Origin: Nannochloris sp. 'desiccata'
Lineage: Eukaryota > Chlorophyta > Trebouxiophyceae > Chlorellales > Chlorellaceae
Reading direction: 5' to 3'
NCBI GenBank assembly: GCA_019044685.2
Contig: JAGTXX020000006.1
Location: 1,197,501-1,261,500, forward strand
DNA length: 64,000 bases
In this document: in pieces, positions 10,180 through 20,927 of the stretch
How positions within the stretch are numbered: the first letter of the stretch is position 1
Layout of the letters: the number at the start of each line of letters is the position of its first letter
Notes under the pieces: model-generated
Seen by the model: the letters and a program-made list of their open reading frames with translations, nothing else
Told to the model about the DNA's origin: nothing
The model's database searches: none
Position numbers and translations under genes: made by a program

Positions 10180-11401
10180 TTACACATCAAGATCGTCATC
10201 AGGATCCTCATCAGAATCAGGATCTTCAGAATCACTATCTCTAACATACAAGATATGCCCAAGCCGACCAGTCCCCCGCCGCCTACCTCCCGCTGCCTCT
10301 GGCAAGTAGTCTCTAAAATCTCCACCAGAAGCATACAACTGGCCCTGCCCTTGATGCTCATATGGGAGCTGGACTTGGCTACGCGCAGCAGCTTCCTCTA
10401 CTGAAAGATCCAGACGCATGCCACCTGCCAGCTGCTGGCCAAGACTATTTACAGTGCTGCTAGCTGTGGTCGGGGCTGTGCTTGTTTTTGCCAGAGGTGC
10501 AGCCACTGCAGCAGGGGCTGGTGGTGGTGGTGGCTTAGAAGAAGAAACTGATGATGATGTAGACAAAGAAGGTAAGAACTCTACTCCAGATTTAAAATTA
10601 ATTCTATAATCTAACCCTTCACTTTTCACCGCACCATTTTTCCTCCGAAATTTTAATGACAACCGGCCATGGGGCTGAACGTAATTCCCTGGACGTTCAC
10701 TTGCAGGGACTAACTCTGCGAGGCATGCAGCACCATAACATAGGGTACTTACTTCATGCTGGGAATGCAAATCAGCGTGAATAAGAAACACTACACTGAT
10801 TGCACTGTTTCGAAGCGAGGTAAGAAAAGAGCATACTGCTGGGAGGCCAAAAACATCTATAAGTGGGTCAATACTATCAATAAATAGTAGCGCCTTTGGT
10901 TGAGTTACCACCTGCTCCAATATCCTGTTTAGGTCATTGGAGGATGGCGATCTAAATAAAGGCAGCACTGTCTCCTGGAGTACCGACGACGGCTGCAGAC
11001 TATGTTGTTGTTTCTTTTCTGAAAGGCCTGGTGTTGGCCACCCATAAGGATTCGTCCAGCAGTCGACGTAATGTACAGAACTAATGTTTCTTACGCTTTT
11101 CAACAGATAGTGATATGCAGAAGGAGGCTCTGCAAGAGCAGCAACGGTTACAGAGCGGTCCGGCCACCGCCCATCGCAGACAGCACCCACGACTAAAGAG
11201 AGCAACTGCAAAAACCCCATGCATTAATGCTTAGAGTGGATATCCAATCGCATATAAAAAGTGCATTTTAAATAATAAAACTAAACGCACCTTTTTGAAG
11301 ATTGCATCTCCTCCGAACGTTTGAACTTCATCCACAATTGCAACGAGAGGAGCAGGTCCAGCATCTCCAACGCCATGCAATGCCCTTACCACTGCATCCA
11401 T
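10180..11401 (-). CDS. ELP5: Elongator complex protein 5
   Basis: Minus-strand exons 11401-11291 and 11205-10180 (intron 85 bp, phase 0) encode 378 aa. Elongator modifies wobble uridines of tRNAs; ELP4, ELP5 and ELP6 form a hexameric RecA-like ring on it. The first two thirds fit a RecA-like fold without a P-loop, as expected for ELP5. A Pro/Ala/Ser-rich linker follows. The best evidence is the acidic C-terminus, HILYVRDSDSEDPDSDEDP, which closely resembles the ELP5/Iki1 tail. The N-terminus diverges, so the start at 11401 rests on the splice and the first ATG. It is divergent from COX15 across about 256 bp. Confidence 0.8.
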
Positions 11402-11657
11402 TGAAATTTATATTTAAAAAAGATGGGCAGAGAAGCCTGCCATGGAGGCTGATGGTCGTGCCTGTCATGACGAGCCTTCTTCCTCCACAAAACAAAAATG
11501 TCAACTTGAGCCCAGGCCATAGCATTTATATGGGCTTTTTGAATCAATTCTTAAGTAAACTTGAAGTGATATTTCATAGCGCTTGGGTCCTCTCAGTATG
11601 CTGGACCTTTTAGAGTAGATTACTTCTTTTAAATTGGATTGAATTCAAAAGGTACAA

Positions 11658-13193
11658 ATGTCAAAGCTACGCACGCTCCTGCGCGCAGCGGTCGCCACTG
11701 CACCATCATTTTCAGTCGTGTCATCAGTTGTGCGTACTGAGGCTGAGATTGCTGGCAATTTTCTGCGTGCCATGGCAACCCAGCGGGTCCCCAGCATGGC
11801 GACGGGCCTCGCTTCCCGCTGCCCTGCAGCACTCTCTGCTCGATGGATGCACACCTTTAGCAGCGGTAGCGTGACTTCAGTTAAACAACATGGAAGCTAT
11901 TCTTCTATCGCTGCGTTGCTGAGTCGTCAAGCCCGCCAGCTCGCCTTCCAACAGCGAGGCCTCAGCACAGTTGCTGCTGGTGGCACACCCTCTTCCTTCA
12001 GCGCCGCTACTGCCGCTGCTGCACTCACCGCTGGCCTTTCTCCCGGTACTCGTCGTGCGTTAACAATATGGCTTGCTGGTGGTAGTGCCTGGGTCTTTAG
12101 TATGGTTGTTATTGGAGGCATCACCCGTCTCACCCGCTCTGGCCTTTCAATGACCGATTGGAAATTCACCGGAGAAAAACCTCCACGAACCAAAGAAGAA
12201 TGGCAAGCTGAGTTTGATAGGTATCAACTTTCTCCAGAATTCAAACTCGTCAACTCTACAATGGATTTAGAGGATTTCAAATTTATTTATTGGATGGAGT
12301 GGGGTCATCGTATGTGGGGACGGGCTCTAGGCATCTGTTTTGCAGTACCCTGTGCGATCTTCGCAGCACGTGGATGTATTACACGTCCGTTAGCACGTAG
12401 ATTAGGGATATTGTTTTTAATGGGTGGATCACAAGGTCTTGTAGGGTGGTGGATGGTGAGAAGCGGTTTAATTGAGCCAACTGATAATAAAGTCCCTCGA
12501 GTGAGTTCTTATAGATTAGCAGCACATTTAACATCAGCATTTGCTATTTATGCAACTATGATATGGACTACATTATCAGTAGCATTTCCTTATCCACCTG
12601 TAGTAACTGCTGGCCCACCTGCAGCTCGTGCTGCTGCTGCTTTATACAAAGTCGCCCTCCCTGCGGCTGTTTTATTAGGCACTACTGCAATTTCCGGTGC
12701 ATTTGTCGCTGGAATTGATGCTGGACATGCATATAATACCTTTCCCGATATGAATGGGCAATGGATCCCCAAAGAGTACTTTGATATGACTGGATGGCGC
12801 AATATTTTTGAAAATACCGCTGCGGTACAATTACATCACCGACTACTTGCATTAACAACCTTGTGTACTTCGTTAGCGTTGTGGAGGTATGGTACACGTA
12901 TGCCAGATCTACCCCGCGCTTCAAGATTGTTATTGCACACTCTGGCAGCTGGTGTTGCTTGTCAAGTAAGTTTGGGTGTGGCTACCTTGTTGACCTATGT
13001 GCCTGTCTCCCTTGGATCTGCCCATCAAGCTGGTGCAATGACGTTATTTACTATTATGCTGAGTTTATTGTATACTGTGCGTCCTGCACCGACCTTGGCG
13101 CCGTTTAGATTGCTGGCTAGTATGCCTTTGAGTACTACTTCTGCAGCTGTGGCAGTGATGGCAGTCGGTGGCGCTGTTGCTAATTCAGCTTAG
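11658..13193 (+). CDS. COX15: Heme A synthase, mitochondrial
   Basis: COX15 oxidises the C8 methyl group of heme O to a formyl group, making heme A for cytochrome c oxidase in the inner mitochondrial membrane. The single exon encodes 511 aa. Residues 1 to about 130 are an Arg/Ser/Ala-rich presequence. The core has GGITRLTRSGLSMTDWK, then YWMEWGHRMWGR with a conserved His, GLVGWWMVRSGL, GIDAGHAYNTFPDMNG, and AVQLHHRLLAL with the second His pair. About eight hydrophobic spans are visible. An internal ATG around 11772 could give a shorter presequence. Stop-to-stop it faces aldolase, with a TGTAA motif at 13221-13225. Confidence 0.95.
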   Translation: MSKLRTLLRAAVATAPSFSVVSSVVRTEAEIAGNFLRAMATQRVPSMATGLASRCPAALSARWMHTFSSGSVTSVKQHGSYSSIAALLSRQARQLAFQQRGLSTVAAGGTPSSFSAATAAAALTAGLSPGTRRALTIWLAGGSAWVFSMVVIGGITRLTRSGLSMTDWKFTGEKPPRTKEEWQAEFDRYQLSPEFKLVNSTMDLEDFKFIYWMEWGHRMWGRALGICFAVPCAIFAARGCITRPLARRLGILFLMGGSQGLVGWWMVRSGLIEPTDNKVPRVSSYRLAAHLTSAFAIYATMIWTTLSVAFPYPPVVTAGPPAARAAAALYKVALPAAVLLGTTAISGAFVAGIDAGHAYNTFPDMNGQWIPKEYFDMTGWRNIFENTAAVQLHHRLLALTTLCTSLALWRYGTRMPDLPRASRLLLHTLAAGVACQVSLGVATLLTYVPVSLGSAHQAGAMTLFTIMLSLLYTVRPAPTLAPFRLLASMPLSTTSAAVAVMAVGGAVANSA

Positions 13194-13405
13194 AAACGAA
13201 AGTTCATGCAATAAACAACATGTAATATCTTTTTATAATATTAATCAGCGTTTAATATCCTTCAAAATGAATCAAAAAAGATATATATGTTTGAAATGTC
13301 TCTTTAACAGCACTAAATTTTAAACTGTGAATTTTTCAGCACACGATTGTTGCTGTGGTTTGAAAATGTAGACAATGTAAAGACTCTTCAAAATCAAAAA
13401 TTATT

Positions 13406-14500
13406 TTAAGGGCCGGGAATCCATCCCCTAAAACTTTCTTGCAACATCACATCAGGGGCCGTCACTGAAGGATGTGTCCCCGTTTGATATTGTCCTAAAA
13501 CAGCTTGACCATTTGCCTTTGCTAATTTTGTCGCCATGGCTTTACATTCATCAAGACTCTTCTTATCTACGGCCCACAATTGAAGCACACTCGCCTGCAA
13601 TGCTCTTCCAAAACTAAATGACAATGCCCAAGGATCATCTTTTCCTAACAGATTCAACTGGTTTAAATTCCGTGTCGCTTCCACTTCTGATTGTCCACCT
13701 GATAAGAACATAATTCCAGGAATTTCAGGGGGTACACATTGTCGTAAAGCATGGAGAGTTCTCTCTGCGACTTTTTCAGGGGCAGGCCTCGGTCCTTCTT
13801 TCCATTCAATTCCTGGAATAACCATTTGAGGTTTTAGTAAAACGGCTTTTAAAGGGACATTGAGACGGCGGAGGTGGGAGATGCATGCAGTTATTGTAGC
13901 AATAGTAGCATGCTCAGCTGCTTCTGCATCGTGGGATCCATCAATAAGAAGCTCAGGTTCAACTAATGGGACTAAGCCAGCTTCATGGCAGATTTTTGCA
14001 TATTCTGCAAGTTGGGCAGCGTTTCTTTCAATAGCGTGCTCTGATGGGGGTACTTTAAGAGCAGCACGCCATTTTGCAAAACGAGCGCCTTGTTCTCTGT
14101 ACAATTTACAACGCTCCAGTAGCCCAACAAGGCCTTTTGTTTCAGTTTCTCCAGGGCAGTCATCGCCGAGCGGGATAAGACCTTGGTCCACTTTGACGCC
14201 AGGAAGCACCCCAGCAGCATTCAAGCCGCGTACAAAGCTAATACCGTTTGAATCTGATTGAAGTAATGCTTCTGGGAAGAGGATCGCGCCGGAAATAGCA
14301 TCCCCAATGTCTGGAGCGGTGTAAAATAACTCTCGATATTGACGGCGGTTCTCTTCGGTGTTGGATACGCCAAATTTCTCTAATCGCTTGCCTATGGTGC
14401 TTGGGCTCTCATCTGAAGCCAAAATGCCTTTGCCTGGAGCAGTGAGGTATTGGGCAACGGCTATGAGCTCCCCAAGAGCAGCAGGGGTGATGGGTGACAT
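13406..14500 (-). CDS. FBA: Fructose-bisphosphate aldolase, class I
   Basis: Class I aldolase cleaves fructose 1,6-bisphosphate to glyceraldehyde 3-phosphate and dihydroxyacetone phosphate through a lysine Schiff base. The single exon encodes 364 aa. The N-terminus lacks an obvious transit peptide, so a cytosolic enzyme is likely. Visible motifs are GKGILASDES (about 23-32), GVKVDQGL (101-108), LVPLVEPE (176-183), the Schiff-base lysine in VLLKPQM (K223), and FLSGGQSE. The protein ends in GWIPGP and lacks the C-terminal tyrosine that most animal and plant class I aldolases need for full activity on fructose 1,6-bisphosphate; this is unusual (see findings). It is divergent from the SANT/UBA gene. 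Confidence 0.95.
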   Translation of the reverse strand: MSPITPAALGELIAVAQYLTAPGKGILASDESPSTIGKRLEKFGVSNTEENRRQYRELFYTAPDIGDAISGAILFPEALLQSDSNGISFVRGLNAAGVLPGVKVDQGLIPLGDDCPGETETKGLVGLLERCKLYREQGARFAKWRAALKVPPSEHAIERNAAQLAEYAKICHEAGLVPLVEPELLIDGSHDAEAAEHATIATITACISHLRRLNVPLKAVLLKPQMVIPGIEWKEGPRPAPEKVAERTLHALRQCVPPEIPGIMFLSGGQSEVEATRNLNQLNLLGKDDPWALSFSFGRALQASVLQLWAVDKKSLDECKAMATKLAKANGQAVLGQYQTGTHPSVTAPDVMLQESFRGWIPGP

Positions 14501-14775
14501 GTGGCTTTTAATTGATCAATTAATCAAGTCACAAGCTTTGAACAGGGAGAGACACTCTCTGAAATTTCAACTACGCTTGATGAACTTCTATGGAACTGAA
14601 TGTTTATTTAGATTAAGAGTAGCAAAAGTACGCCTTTTGGCTTTCGTTCGTCTCCAAGTTGAAGACTCCAACTGAAGAAAAATTCAAAATTAATTTCAAA
14701 AGTTCTGCAACCTCACTACTATATTTAGAAAGATTAGATTTTGTAACTTATCAGGAGACCACAAAGATATCAGAA

Positions 14776-16157
14776 ATGGCGTCGCGGCCCGCTGGAGAGA
14801 ATAATCGTGGCCCTAAAATAGGTGATGCTGCCTCATTGTAAGTGAAAGTGATCCTAGGTGTTATCTCAACTGCTTTTGCTTATTGTTGCCTATTAAACTC
14901 ATTTTCAATCGTTATATTGAAGGTGGAACATCACTCCAAGTCCCGGATGGACCAAGCCTGAAGCGCAGATTTTAAAACTTTGCCTCTGCAAATTCGGTAT
15001 TGGCAGGTGGGTTCAGATCCTTGACACTGGACTCCTCCCTGGAAAGCTGATTCAACAGCTTAATGGACAGACCCAACGTCTTCTTGGCCAGCAATCCTTG
15101 GCAGCCTACACTGGTCTCCAAGTTGACATTGATCGCATTCGCACCGACAATGAAGCTCGCACTGACGCTCCTCGCAAGGCAGGACTGATCATTAACACTG
15201 GACGTAAGTTTTGGATAGTTAATATCTTTCTAGAACCTTAAATGATCGCTGAAGGTTTTTTCCTCTCAAGGGAATTGTGCTAACTTATAGAACGGGCACC
15301 TTTTGTTCACCGCTCCTTTTTTCATCCTCGCCCGGCACTCTTCTAACAAAATATTTCTACCATATTTGCAGCCAATTTGACCAAAGATGTGAAGGAAAAG
15401 ATGCAAGAAGAAGCCCGTGCAAAATATGGCCTCACAGCAGAGCAGATCAAGGAAGCAGAGGAGCAGGTTGATGTTTTAATAGCAGGGGCTCAGGCTACTG
15501 CTGGAGCCAACCAGGAAGACGCCTCTTTACTCAGTAAGTAGAAAGGGATTTTGTTAAATCTGGTCTCCTCTAGCTTCTGCATTATAGTATTTAATATTTG
15601 ATTGTTTTCAATTCTCCGTATGTCCAGGTGCTGATCCCGCTACTCTTTCTAAGGATGACAAAGTGGCAGTGCTCAAAGCTCTCCGTTCTAGATTAGAAAA
15701 GTTGCAAAGCACGCTTACACAGCACGAACAGCGTGTTGCAGCAGCATCTAAAAATGGAGCTACAGGTGAACCTTCCAATAGCGATCAGGAAAATGACAAC
15801 GACGCTGTAAACGTGGCGGTCGCTCCTGCCGCTGCTGCCGTCGCCGCTGCTGCCGCTGTGGCAGCAACCAAGGCAGGTGCTCGCCAGATTAAGCGCAAGT
15901 CTGCTGGCAGTGATGCACCCGCAAAAGCTAAAGGAACCCGTGGAAATGGGCGCGGTAAGAAATCTTCTGGAAATGAAAGTGATGAAGACATGGAGGATGC
16001 AGCGGAAGCGGAAGCAGCTGTTGAAGCTGCAGCTGCTGCTGATGTTGCTACTCTGATTGCGATGGGTTTCGGGGAACGTCAAGCCAAGGATGCTTTGGAG
16101 GAAGCTGATGGTAGTGTAGAAATGGCTGCAGAGTGGTTGATGACCCATTGCATGTAA
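14776..16157 (+). CDS. SANT/Myb-like N-terminus plus C-terminal UBA domain, unknown function
   Basis: Exons 14776-14837, 14923-15203, 15372-15533 and 15628-16157 encode 344 aa. The N-terminal third contains a Trp-rich SANT/Myb-like segment (PSPGWTKPEAQILKLCL, then KFGIGRWVQIL). A conserved-looking stretch, GLLPGKLIQQLNGQTQRL, follows. The middle has a coiled-coil region, an Ala-rich tract and a basic patch with an RGNGRGKK-like run and acidic residues. The last 38 residues look like a UBA domain with the typical MGF loop (LIAMGFGERQAKDAL) and a DGSVEMAAEWLM helix. DNA or chromatin binding plus ubiquitin binding is an inference from the domains. I recall no named orthologue. All splice sites are GT-AG and the frames join without gaps. 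Confidence 0.75.
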
Positions 16158-16370
16158 ATTTGCTGTACTGCAAATCATTCCTCACTACTAGTACTTTAAA
16201 AAAATGTCTGTCAAGTCTGAAGAAAGTACTAATTTTATTCTTCTATCGATATTTAAGAAACAACTTAAAACTGTAAGATTACGTCAATTAGTCATCCATT
16301 TAGATACATTCAAAGATTGGAGAAAATATACATACTTGGAGCATAATACCTAAACAACTATATTATTTTT

Positions 16371-17320
16371 TCATTTTTGACCGAATTGCCCTGGCAGGGC
16401 TTCTCCATCGCCTCCACCAGCTGCAACTGCCGCTGCTGCTTGCACCGATTTCTGCGGATTCCTCAAAAACTGATTCTCTGCCTCTTCAGAATGGTATACA
16501 CACGATACTTGCGGTGTTCCAGCTAAATCTCCTACAAATGCAAATGTATTCATATTACGCTTGCAAGCCTGCACTTGACCTTGATCCACTAGGCCTCTTG
16601 ACTCTAACACATTCACATTGGCACGGCGCAAAACACACCCTGGTTTCACTTCTGGTTGGGATACGTATACATTAAATGGGTTGAATGATACGAAAATTCT
16701 CTCATCAAAGACCATTGAGGAATACCCATTTGCCATGCAAACTTCCGAATTTGGTGTTTTTGTGTCGACAAGGACAGTAGAAGCGACGTTGTTTGGTGCG
16801 AAAGTGACTTCAGAGTCAAACCAAATACCAGCTCCCATACCTGGAAAATAGGAAGAGAGAAGAAAAGACGAGAATCAGACGTGGAAAACTAAACAGAAAT
16901 AAATGTCGAGGCGGGCAGGCGGGGGCAGCAAAGTTTTCAAGAATAGATCATTTAATCAATATAAGCTTTAAACTTACCTAGAATGAAGGCTCCTGCTACG
17001 AATGCTTTTGTAATATTTGGCATGCCACCATCTGGGGGCGGTGTCTGTTCAGGTTCAGGAGGTGGATAGTTTGGTGGTCCTCCAGAGTTAGAAGATGCCG
17101 GTGGAGCATAATTATAATCGGCTCGTCTAGGAGGGCCTTGCTGGCGCTGCATGGGACCTCTTGACCCGTCATCATAACCTTCACTACGCACTACGAGGGC
17201 TCCTCGAGCAACTCTGAGGCAAGGAAGAACTTGCGACGAGTGACATCGTAAGCTGCATCCTGCCTGTTGGCTCGCCAACGACCCCAAATGTCGCGGCCTC
17301 AGCACGTCGAAACTGTTCAT
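16371..17320 (-). CDS. Plastid DUF3172 membrane protein
   Basis: Minus-strand exons 17320-16978 and 16840-16371 (phase 1) encode 270 aa. This family occurs in cyanobacteria and plant plastids and has no assigned function. Residues 1 to about 48 form a plastid transit peptide rich in Ser, Arg and Leu. A Pro/Gln-rich linker follows, then a hydrophobic segment that spans the splice (KAFVAGAFILG-MGAGI). The conserved domain reads GIWFDSEVTFAPNNVAS, PNSEVCMANG, FVSFNPFNVYVSQPEVKPGC and FAFVGDLAGTPQVSCVY. Two spaced cysteines are visible. The membrane anchor suggests a thylakoid or envelope location; this is inferred. The gene is divergent from NUP62. Confidence 0.85.
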
Positions 17321-17565
17321 CTTTTAAAAATGTGTATACAAATCAATTGAAAATGCAGATGAAGGAAGAACACTGTTGCTTTAAAAGCAAAGGTTTCGTT
17401 GCTTGAACATTTTCAACTTGTAAAAGTTCGTGATCATCAAAGCAGCTAATAATCATTGCAACTTTAAATTCTGAGAAGTAAAATTGTTTTACTATCAAGC
17501 ACCGAGCGTCGCCTGCGTGTTGGCTTGTCTGATCAAATAAAAGATTTAAATAAAGTCGCTAGAGG

Positions 17566-19070
17566 ATGAGTGCGCCAGCGTTTAGCTTTGGTGAGTAACA
17601 CCTCAATTTTTAGAGGCAATTACAAGATCAATATGTGATGTTGTTTCTCATCTCACCATGTCTCTTCTTGCAGGTGCTCCCTCATCAAGCACTTTAGCAT
17701 TTGGGGCATCCCCGAGCTCAGGAGCTGCCCCTGCATTCTCCTTTGGCCAGCCAGGCAGTGCAACAGGGTTTTCCTTTGGATCTGCACCTGCATCTCAGCC
17801 AGCAGCAGCAGCTCCAGCATCCACAGGAGGTTTCAGTCTTGGCGGGGCGTCGAGTGCTGCTGGAGGGTTTAGTTTTGGAGGTGCCCCTGCTGCATCTACT
17901 CCCGCGCCTGGAATAGGACTCAGTTTTGGTGGAGCTTCTACCGCTGCTGCTCCTGCAGCCTCTACTGGAGCAGCATTCGGTTTCAGTGCTGCTGCTGCAG
18001 CTACTTCTGCCAGCACACCATCGTTCTCTTTAGGAGGCGCTGCGACACCAGCAGCGGCTCCAGCTCCAGCTGCTGCGAGCACTCCTGCTTTCAGTTTTGG
18101 AGGAGCTGCTCCTGCAGGTTCTGGACCTACATTGAGCTTTGGAGCTCCCGCAAGTTCTGCTGCTGCTGTACCGTCCGCTACGTCTACGCCTGCTTTTGGT
18201 TTCGGCGGGGCTAGTAGCACTGCTGCCACAGCTCCTGCACCTACTACCACAGGAGGCTTCTCCTTTGGATCAGGGCCCGCAGCAGGAACTGGTGCAGCTG
18301 CTGCTGCCACTTCTGCTCCTGCAGCAGCTTCAACACCTGCTCCAGGTTCTGCTCCTGCATTCAGTTTCCATAGTGGACCAGCAGCATCAACAGAAGCAGC
18401 AGCACCGGCTGCTGCTCCAGCATCGACTCCTGCTGCTGCCGCTCCATCCACCGCTGTCCCTGCTGCTGCCCCTGCTCCATCTTCTCTTACATCCCCTAGT
18501 GCTGTTCAAGGCCAGCCAGTCGATGATATAATCAATGAATGGACATCAGAGTTAGAGCGTCGTTCTCGGTCCTTTATGAAACATGCGGAGGCTTTGGCTG
18601 AGTGGGATAAAGCAATTTTAAGTAATCGACATGGTCTGTTAGCACTCGAAGAAGATTTAAGACGAGTTTTAGCAGGTCAGGATGCTTTAGAACGTCGATT
18701 ACAGATGTTGGAAGCTCATCAAAAAGGAATCCACGACTCTCTGACAGGGATGGAAGGCGAGGCAGAGCGTTTGTATAGAGAAGAACGTCCTTTAGCAGAT
18801 GATGAAGCTGTAGAGAGAGATGTGTTGTATGAACGTGCTGAAAAGGTGACTGCAGTGCTTACCAGACTTGGTGAACAGCTTGGAGAGGCAATTTCTGATA
18901 CCAATGAAGTAACCGCTGCTAGCTTGGGTGATGGGTCAGCTCCAATGGGTAAATTAGTTAGAGTGCTGAATAATCAATTGAATGCTTTGATGCAATTAGA
19001 GGCACAGACCGAAGAAATGTCTGAGAAATTAGCCTCTCTGCAAGTGACGAGTCATTCCAACGGCGTGTGA
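17566..19070 (+). CDS. NUP62: FG nucleoporin of the central channel (NUP62/Nsp1)
   Basis: Exons 17566-17590 and 17674-19070 encode 473 aa. The 25-bp first exon (MSAPAFSF plus one base) joins in phase 1 to GAPSSS. Residues 1 to about 285 are an FG domain with many FSFG, LSFG, FGFG and related repeats separated by Ala/Pro/Ser/Thr spacers. From about 290 (VDDIINEWTSELE) to about 460 comes the Nsp1-C type coiled coil, with ALAEWDKAI and LLALEEDLRRVLAGQ. In the nuclear pore NUP62 assembles with NUP54 and NUP58 by this coiled coil, and its FG domain binds importins; an importin beta gene lies 19 kb away. Low-complexity frames opposite the repeats are shadows. Confidence 0.95.
17680..18490 (+). repeat. 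Degenerate FG-coding tandem repeats
   Basis: Roughly 800 bases of Ala/Pro/Ser/Gly codons punctuated by FSFG-like units at irregular spacing of about 15-30 codons. It is part of the NUP62 coding region. It gives long false ORFs on other frames and both strands. Confidence 0.85.
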
Positions 19071-19370
19071 TAAAGATTGAAATAAGTTTTCCGTCAGAAA
19101 GAAAGGTATTAAATTATTTTGTTTGTTTCCCTTGACAAGCTTTAACTATCTTTATGGAACGTATATAACGACTGATGTTTCTGTTTAAACACGAGATACT
19201 CAAATATTCCTAGCTTTTAATAATCAGTCAATCTTCACCACGGCCAATTCAAAATCTTCTGAGCTATAAAAGTCGAATTACAGAACCGGCCTAGGCATAA
19301 AAATACATAGTAAACGAAATCCATTACATTTTCACTTATATTAACGCGTCAAGGGGACGTGGTGTCTACA
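19071..19370. other. Intergenic, NUP62 / unknown basic protein
   Basis: 300 bp, AT-rich, between two plus-strand genes. No gene, repeat or convincing RNA seen. Confidence 0.4.
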
Positions 19371-20221
19371 ATGGCAAATGCTACGTGTTTGAAAATTACA
19401 TTGTCTGCAACGTTAGTCTCTGGAAGGAAGAAGCGGAGTCAGGAGCGACCACATCACTTTCGTATATGTGCTGCACTTAGTCAAGGAGGTACTATTGACT
19501 CTTCCGTTAAGGCTTCTTGCTAAACTACAATGTAATTTTTAACAATACTTAATAGATACCTCTCGTTAATTCTTATCTCTGTCACTCTTAACGAACGCAG
19601 GAGACGTAGGAATTAATAGCTCAGACCGGCCTGTCGTCATAAAATCCCCATTGCCATCAAGAACCCCAGCAAATTTACCTGAACCTGCCCCAATCGAACA
19701 TAGCTCCTCCTACCTACTTCAAACAAGCAAACACAAGGCAAGCAAGCACCCCTATTCAACATTAAATAGCTAAGGGCTAGGCTCCACTTGTCCCACTTCG
19801 TCTTAATATGGCTCCTATATGTAAACTTTTCTTTTCTTCTTTTCTACAGGAGAGCTTTGACGAACTAGATATCAGGCAACGACGCCTACTAGACGGGCAC
19901 AGCACTGACGAACCTTTCAATGGAAATGCTGTGGACTGGGTGCTTAAAAAAGTAGATAAATCCCTAGATAACGTAGAAGAGAACCCACCTGCATATGCTA
20001 AAGCTATATACGAGATTTCAACGGGGCCTGTAGGGGAAGCAGCTTCGAAGGGTGCAGCGACTGCGGCAAGAATGACAGTGGAGGTAGGAACTCAAGTGAT
20101 AAAGGCAGCAGCTCCAGTAGGGAAATGGGTGCTGAGTCAAGGATATAAGGCAGCTGTAGGAGCTGTAGGAAAGGGAATATCGAGTGCGCTAAAGAAAAAA
20201 TCCAGCAAAGGCAAACAATAA
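19371..20221 (+). CDS. Unknown small basic protein with probable organelle presequence
   Basis: Exons 19371-19488, 19601-19737 and 19850-20221 encode 208 aa. I do not recognise the family. The N-terminus (residues 1 to about 35) is rich in Thr, Ser, Arg and Lys and nearly free of acidic residues, as in a plastid or mitochondrial presequence. A Pro/Ser-rich region follows. The C-terminal half has an acidic/Asp-rich start, a helix-prone Ala/Gly/Val segment (about 145-195) and a Lys-rich end. The second intron has no GT donor before an in-frame stop; a GC donor (AAG-GCAAGC at 19738) joins in phase 0, so GC-AG is proposed. The C-terminal exon is certain as an open frame; the first two exons are inferred. 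Confidence 0.55.
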
Positions 20222-20404
20222 CTATCTACTAAATCGAATTAAAATTTGATAATTTCATGTTCTTCCACTGTTTCACTTCTACACTTTCATTGTACTATCT
20301 CTCTTCTCTGTAAAAGGTCTTTTCTCTGAGTATGCATTTTATCCTGTTACATGTTTAACTTGTTCTAAAGGTACACGGAGAGGATGACTAGTCTAATTAA
20401 CAGA

Positions 20405-20927
20405 TTACTCGTCCTCCTGGCTGCGGAGCCTAGCACCTCCGTTGGTGAGGTTGATGTTAAGCTCAGCAGCGCGCTCCACAATAGCCTTGCGTTTAAGGGT
20501 AGACACGTTGTGTGCAACCTCAGCGCAATACTTGCGGTTGTGCATCATTAACAATTCGACGTCAGCAACGTTGTGGACGACAACCTTGAGGAAGCCGTTG
20601 GGGAGAGTGTGCCTAGTCTTTTTGTTAGTACCGTATCCGATGTTGGGCATAATAATACCGCATCCCTTGAACTTTCTACGGACGCGAGAATCAATACCCT
20701 TAGGCCTACGCCAGCTTTCCTGCAAATATCAAAAATAATAGGGAGCAGAGACCGTCAGCACACCGAAAATCAAACATCAAATCCTACTAAAATTGCTGCT
20801 TATGCACCAATAGTTTGCTCCTCTTTCTAACTCATACCTTAACGGCGATCTTGCGGTCGCATTGATGGCGCTTAAACGGGTTGGTGCGCTTTTTTACGCT
20901 CTTCACCTTCACTAATGGCTGCACCAT
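20405..20927 (-). CDS. RPL32: 60S ribosomal protein L32 (eL32)
   Basis: Minus-strand exons 20927-20838 and 20719-20405 (phase 0) encode 134 aa, the usual length. eL32 is a cytosolic large-subunit protein. Exon 1 gives [20 protein letters not shown] and continues RHQCDRK to IAVK. Exon 2 gives [34 protein letters not shown], a KVVVHN segment and a [16 protein letters not shown] segment. All are typical of the family. The leader shows TTTCACGCAG directly before GGCCAAAATGG, a possible splice acceptor, so a leader intron is plausible. The gene is divergent from ING across about 720 bp. Confidence 0.97.

Noticed and set aside
17795..18451. 218-codon minus-strand frame opposite NUP62
   Set aside because: It is an Ala/Pro/Gly shadow of the FG repeats, without domain similarity.
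18139..18531. 130-codon Leu/Gln-rich frame inside NUP62
   Set aside because: Same low-complexity DNA read in another frame; NUP62 explains it.
20720..20837. Possible intronic snoRNA in RPL32
   Set aside because: C- and D-box-like strings exist but are too close together and there is no terminal stem.
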